A stretch of DNA of 20,898 bases from Blattamonas nauphoetae (lineage: Eukaryota; Preaxostyla; Oxymonadida), in the NCBI GenBank assembly GCA_033064195.1, contig JARBJD010000718.1, positions 1-20,898 of the forward strand. Direction: 5' to 3'. Both the position numbers and the translations under genes were made by a program. The notes beneath the pieces are model-generated. The model saw nothing but the letters and a program-made list of their open reading frames with translations, was not told where the DNA came from and searched no databases. Within the stretch, counting starts at the first letter, position 1. Every line of letters begins with the position of its first letter. This document shows positions 16,502 through 20,898 of this stretch, piece after piece.

Positions 16502-18390
16502 ATGTTCTCTCCTCCATCTCATGAGGAACAAAAGCTGTCAATGCAAGATTTCAAACATGATCAATATTTTAACTCTTTTACGGAACTAGATTCTTTCATT
16601 ACAGACAAATCTCATCATTGTGGAATGAAGTTTGTGAGACAGACGTATCATAGTCTGAAGGATGCAAAGTATGTGTGTGTTTTCCATCCGACACCTCCAT
16701 CGTTAACCACCGGACAACGAGAAATCACCTCAACTCATGATCTGGAATGCAATTGTGCACTAAATTGTAGTTATTCAAAAAAGTCAGAAAAATGGACTTT
16801 ACGTTGGAATCAGATCGATCACAGTCACTCAAGAACTGAAATACTTGCTGAGCCACGAGTACGAATGCGAAAACAAGACGAAGAAGAAGCTATCAAACTT
16901 TTCGACGCTGGTGTGGCATCTGGGAAAGTATTACAGAGACTCAAGGAAGAACATGGATCAAAAGCCCAAATTGAAGATATTTATTATTTAAGGTCGGCCC
17001 ACAGACTGGCCCAAGATGGAGATGACACTTTCGAAAATGTTTATGACTACGTAACAAAGAAAGGGTTCAAGCTCGACAGCCGATTGGATGAAGATGGAAC
17101 TGTTTCGTCATTCCTCATGTATTCCGATGCTTCTTTACAGTTGTACAGACAATTTCCTACTGTCCTCATTATGGATGCAACGTATTCAACCAACAAGTTT
17201 AACTATCATCTCGTCCAAATTATAGGAAAACACTCTACCGGAAAATTCTTTACACTTTGCTATGGGTTTCTCCAACATGAATCAGTTCCGGATTATGAAT
17301 GGCTTCTCAGGCAACTCCTTGCCCACACTAACGGACTATGCAACACAAGAGTCATGGTGACCGACTCGGCTCAGGCTGAAATTACTGCTATAAGAAATGT
17401 TCTCCCCCACATTAAACATATACTCTGTAGTTGGCACATCAAACGCAACATCGAAGCTCGTCTCCTGACCCATGTGCAAGATATGGAAAATAAGGATGAT
17501 TTGATTCATTTTTTTAACGAAAAATGGAATGAACTACTCAACACAAATTCTTCAGAACAGTTCGAAAATGCAAAGCAGTTTTTATCAGTTGTCTCCTCGA
17601 AAATGATGAACATTGGGCCGACCTCGTGACATACCTGAATCGCCAATGGTTTCCATTGGCTGAATTCTTTTTTCCTTGCTTTCTAGACCAGTTCCCACAT
17701 TTGGGAATAACCACCACCTCACCGGTGGAAGGTATGCATGCCTCCCTCAAGCGTATTCTCCCATCGCGAAACATCCGTTTAATCCAAACGATCAAATCTA
17801 TTCTCCTATTCGACGCAAATCAGAAAGATGAACTGAACAGGTTGGTACAATTGCAGTTGACTACGAGAATTAACTTGCTCAAGGTTGTCCCTTGTTTCAA
17901 GCATCTATGGGGGAAGGTATCCTTTGCTGGGATTTTGGAAATACATCGTGGAATGACACCAGCCAGGGCTGCTCAACCGTGTACCAATCGGACGACCACA
18001 ACAATGCTCATCCCTTGCTGTCATATTCTCAATCGATTCTACAACGAGCGCGTCCCATATCCGCTCCACCTCATTCCCCCACCTTGGAGGCTCTATGGAG
18101 TGGAAGAACCCGCCGATCCTTTTAATCAAGCCGCCTGGATTCGCTCATACAGCGTGGGTGACCGTTTCCAACTCATCCGCCACGCCAAGCTTCCTCCCGT
18201 TCAGCCATCCCACAATCGACACGTTGGCGCGGCTGCTTCACTCCATTGTGTGGAACCGCGAGCGGAACTGGTGATCAGGAAAGCAGAACGACTAAACAAG
18301 GCAGTTTCACAAACGAGACGAAAAAAAGCTGGAAAGGGGAAAGTCTCACAATCCATCACAACTATGACTCTTTCAGACGACACAGATTGA
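16502..18390 (+). pseudogene. MULE-type (Mutator-like) transposase gene, one frameshift
   Basis: Two frames carry one transposase: 16502-17629 (375 codons) and 17626-18390 (opens at a GTG codon). The N-terminus has a FAR1/WRKY-GCM1-like zinc-binding domain (Cys near 83-89, WTLRWN, then HSH near 107-109). The DDE core has Asp225 (LIMDATYSTN), Asp288 (VMVTDSAQAE) and the family's CSWHI motif (Cys309 to His312). The catalytic Glu is in TSPVEGMHASLK, residue 35 of the second frame. A degenerate SWIM-like C...PCCH (Cys119, Cys131, His133 of the second frame) follows, then a Pro-rich, basic tail. In sequence terms the reading frame slips near 17590-17610: the frame of the second piece is already protein-like from DEHWADLV, just upstream of 17626. 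This is a plain cut-and-paste DNA transposon gene. I found no terminal inverted repeats or target duplication. Confidence 0.85.
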
Positions 18391-18939
18391 GTCGGGGTAA
18401 TCATTCTTTCTTCATTTCGTTTTCAGAACACCTTCACAGCTTTTATGTCAAACTTCATCCTCAACTCGTTGAACCAATCTTCCTGTCCGGTCTCTGTTCA
18501 TCAGAACCATTTTTCAAAACATACTGTCGATGCTCTCAAGCCTCCAAGGCGGTTTGGAGGCGAAGAGCAAGGCTTTTACATCTTTTCAAGTTATCATATC
18601 TTGATTTGGTGTATTCCAATCTATCAGTCATTTTTACTCATTTGTCTCTTCTCTTCTTTTTGTTCCTCCATCAGATGTTCGACGGACGATCCTCAAAGAA
18701 GAGTCGAACGCCAGTCCAACCACTTGTGTATCACACTCTTTCCTTTCCAATACTATCTCGCATGATCCAGAATCAACCCTGAAACAGTAAACCAGAACTT
18801 CTCTCGCCTCCAAAACAAGAATTGGAATTGTCAGGAGATGAAACAACCGGGAGACTCAGAGAAGGAAGTCAGCAGTGAAAGACACAAAATCGACGAAGTT
18901 TGGCAATGAACTATTGTCCTTCCATTTTTATCGTTGAAC
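18391..18939. other. Spacer downstream of the transposase
   Basis: No convincing gene. A perfect 8-bp stem GCCTCCAA/TTGGAGGC with loop GGCGGT lies at 18540-18561. A GT...CAG-bounded pyrimidine-rich stretch (18397-18426) resembles a tiny intron, but no flanking exon supports it. Transposon end sequences may lie here but were not recognised. Confidence 0.3.
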
Positions 18940-20310
18940 AACAGGTTGACAGAATACGGACAACAGACATATTCGAAAATTCAGTCGCTCAATAAGACGT
19001 CTACGCAACTAACAACCAACACTGATAACATCAGCACTCAATTTCTACAATTGAGTACCGAGTTGCAATCGTTGGTTGCTCGAATGTAAGAGGTGATTGG
19101 AGTGATGAACATATGAGTTGACGATCGTATGAATCAACAGATACAACCGTTCATCAACCAACAACAAAACTCACAGCTGTCGACGTCCAGAACAATTCCG
19201 AACAAAACAATATAAGATTTAGCCATAGCTCCAAGTGATCAACCAGATTTTATCACACAGCTCGAAACGCTTGGATATTCAAAGGAGACTCACGAAAGAT
19301 CATTTGAGAGACTGTTTGAAGGCCTGTGTGAAAGTGGACAGACTGCAGAAGACAATTCTCTGCGGCGAACAGAAAAGCATCGATCCGATCTGACCACTCA
19401 TCAATTCAAGCTTCAACTCTCTCGGAATGAAATCGAAACGCAACAACCCCTCACCGATCTTCAAGATCTCTTTTCGAAAATCGACAGTTTGGACAAGAAG
19501 ACAACTCACCAATTGATGGCCCTCACACCAATCTCTCGCCCGACATCAAATGGTCCAACACCACAGACGCGCAGAACCTCTCAACCAGAGCAGAGGAAAG
19601 ATATGAATGAAACACCTCGTCGCCTTTCGACACACATCTCAGATCCTATCCTATTCCAAGAATAGCCACAATCTCAATCCAACTCAACTGATACTTTTGC
19701 GCACGATCTATCAAACCCTAAAGACCATGTATTGGATCTTGAAGAAAGACTGAACCACACGTCCTTCCTAATCAACCACCTTGACGAGATTGTGACGCAA
19801 GTTGGGAAGGATGATGTCCAATCGGCCTCGTCTCTCCTTTCGATCGCTGGCGACAACAGTAGACTCTGACGGGATCAGATTCGACGAACTTGATAATCGA
19901 GTGGACGAGCAGGAAGAAATAACACAGCAAACGTTGAAAGAGCACTCCCAGTTGATCAAACACCACATCACCCAACAAACTGACTCGCTTGATTCTCAAT
20001 TAACAACCATCTCGACGACTCATCAACTGTGTCTTTTGACTTCTTTGATTGCTCCAACTTATATACAATACAGTTGATCCGTCCATATCACCGATTATCA
20101 AACGAAGATCGATCACACTTCAAAGGACGCCAGATGCAACTCAGGAGTTTCGAATCGACTGAACTGTCACAGTATCCAGCGCTGATCACTGAAGTACACC
20201 CACCACCACATTCATCTTCTCCTGTACTGATGCAAGAATTCACAATCAAACACAACAAATCTCCCACTATTCTCGATAGAGGTGAGACACCGATGAACTA
20301 TTGGAACTAG
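18940..20310 (+). pseudogene. Decayed coiled-coil protein gene of unknown origin
   Basis: The plus strand carries several open stretches with Gln, Thr, Ser and Leu-rich heptads: one ending near 19089 (with TSTQLTTNTDNISTQFLQL), a 150-codon stretch at 19216-19665 (LTTHQFKLQLSRNEIETQQ, later a Ser/Pro/Arg linker), its continuation to about 19866 (VLDLEERLNHTSFLINHLD), and a stretch near 19885-20030 (LDNRVDEQEEITQQTLKEHS). Together they look like the ruins of a long coiled-coil protein, broken in several places. I do not recognise the family. It may be a host gene, cargo of the MULE, or other element debris. Codon choice is less AT-biased than in the virus-like genes. Confidence 0.4.
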
Positions 20311-20641
20311 ACATAATTCTTCGAGCTTTCGCGCAGCTATGAAATTATTCGGAGTGATAATACGGAGATCTAGTCGATATTCTGACAGACCGAAAATGAA
20401 AGGAAACACCAACACAAAAGGCCTTTGATCGATTGAACAGCATTGAAACAGCTTGCGCAAGTGCTTGAGTGATTGTTCACATTTCGTTATCTTTCTTGAT
20501 TCGATATTTCTCCTTCTTCGTCTGACTAACTCGAAATATCGTGTTTCTACCCACTTTCTTGTCTTTAAAAGTTGGATACCCAATTAATTCGTTGTGGCAT
20601 GTAAAACAAGAACCGAAAAGAATGAGACAGCAAGACCATAA
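20311..20641. other. Spacer, nothing recognised
   Basis: Mixed-composition sequence. The minus-strand frames here (20212-20583 and 20477-20704) are Arg- or Phe/Leu-rich without domain signatures and are not supported as genes. Confidence 0.3.
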
Positions 20642-20898
20642 GAGGAAGAGAATAGAAAACAAAAATTGAGAAATCTCGGAGCCGATGGCAATAAATACCA
20701 GCAAAACGATTTAACTGGATCATTCAATCATTGTTCTTCAGCTAGTAGTGGCCTATTCGACAGTCCGCCGAAGTTCTCGAGCGGGAGTTCGATGGAGTGG
20801 ATCGGTCTGAAGACAATCATGAATAGTCTTATTGCGTCGGCTGAAGGTATACAACGACCTTGGATTGTGTTTAATCCGGCGAAGGGAAGAGGTGGATG
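20642..20898 (+). CDS. Partial open frame running off the right edge
   Basis: A plus-strand frame is open from 20642 to the window end (85 codons). The first ATG in it is at 20792 (MEWIGLKTIM). The residues before that ATG (for example SSASSGLFDSPPKFSSGSS) also read like protein, so the true start may lie earlier or in an upstream exon. The tail reads IQRPWIVFNPAKGRGGW. No family is recognised. Local GC content is higher than in the virus-like region, which fits a host gene beginning here. Confidence 0.35.

Noticed and set aside
18397-18426. Tiny GT...CAG intron
   Set aside because: It follows the transposase stop codon and no exon on the far side is supported.
18246-18782. 178-codon frame overlapping the end of the transposase
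   Set aside because: Its first part is a shadow of the transposase tail and the rest lacks a domain pattern.
20212-20704. Minus-strand frames of 123 and 75 codons
   Set aside because: Arg-rich or Phe/Leu-rich composition without motifs, overlapping the plus-strand coiled-coil remnant.

Overview
The window looks like nuclear DNA of a microbial eukaryote. It is AT-rich, uses TAA, TAG and TGA all as stops (standard code), has no bacterial operon logic or ribosome binding sites, and carries a Mutator-like (MULE) transposase of the protist/fungal type beside virus-like genes in repeat-rich DNA. I cannot name the species. A free-living or symbiotic flagellate such as a metamonad is only a guess.

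Region 1 (1-16054) is a virus-like territory, best described as fossil Polinton-like or virophage-like material. A structural cluster occurs twice in opposite orientation: a capsid-candidate gene, a small gene of unknown role, and a fibre-like protein with a C-terminal S74 chaperone domain. The left copy (1-2947) is the longer. The right copy (14133-16054) matches left positions 1029-2947. Between them lies one primase/superfamily-3 helicase gene (5958-8500). Upstream of it are a 437-bp higher-order repeat (3547-4320) and an iteron-like array of 239-bp units (4996-5800), which has an inverted outlier at 3150-3345. A degenerate CCACCAAT-rich tract (8480-8960) follows the helicase. I see no protein-primed DNA polymerase B, integrase, packaging ATPase or maturation protease here.

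Region 2 (8965-14118) sits inside region 1. Two inverted arms (9361-10175 and 13200-13845) enclose a modular-repeat protein gene (10328-10921, minus), a decayed coding stretch on the minus strand (about 11200-11756) and a large internal palindrome (11823-12935). Each arm carries a nearly identical, strongly self-complementary block of about 215 nt with A-box-like and B-box-like sequences and a T6 run. This is the best candidate in the window for an undescribed structured RNA. A separate family of small hairpins, each followed by TTCGAAC, lies at 13855-13962, with one more at 10183.

Region 3 (16055-20898) begins with a 19-bp minisatellite directly at the broken edge of the right virus-like arm. 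It is followed by a degenerate tRNA-like sequence with a T9 run, a MULE transposase split by one frameshift (16502-18390), a decayed coiled-coil coding region (about 18940-20310), and an open frame running off the right edge.

The picture is an accessory, repeat-dense locus where virus-like DNA has been duplicated in inverted orientation and a DNA transposon lies alongside. The primase-helicase and the iteron-like array would fit a self-replication module. The capsid candidate and S74 fibre genes would fit a particle module. All functions are inferred from motifs seen by eye.
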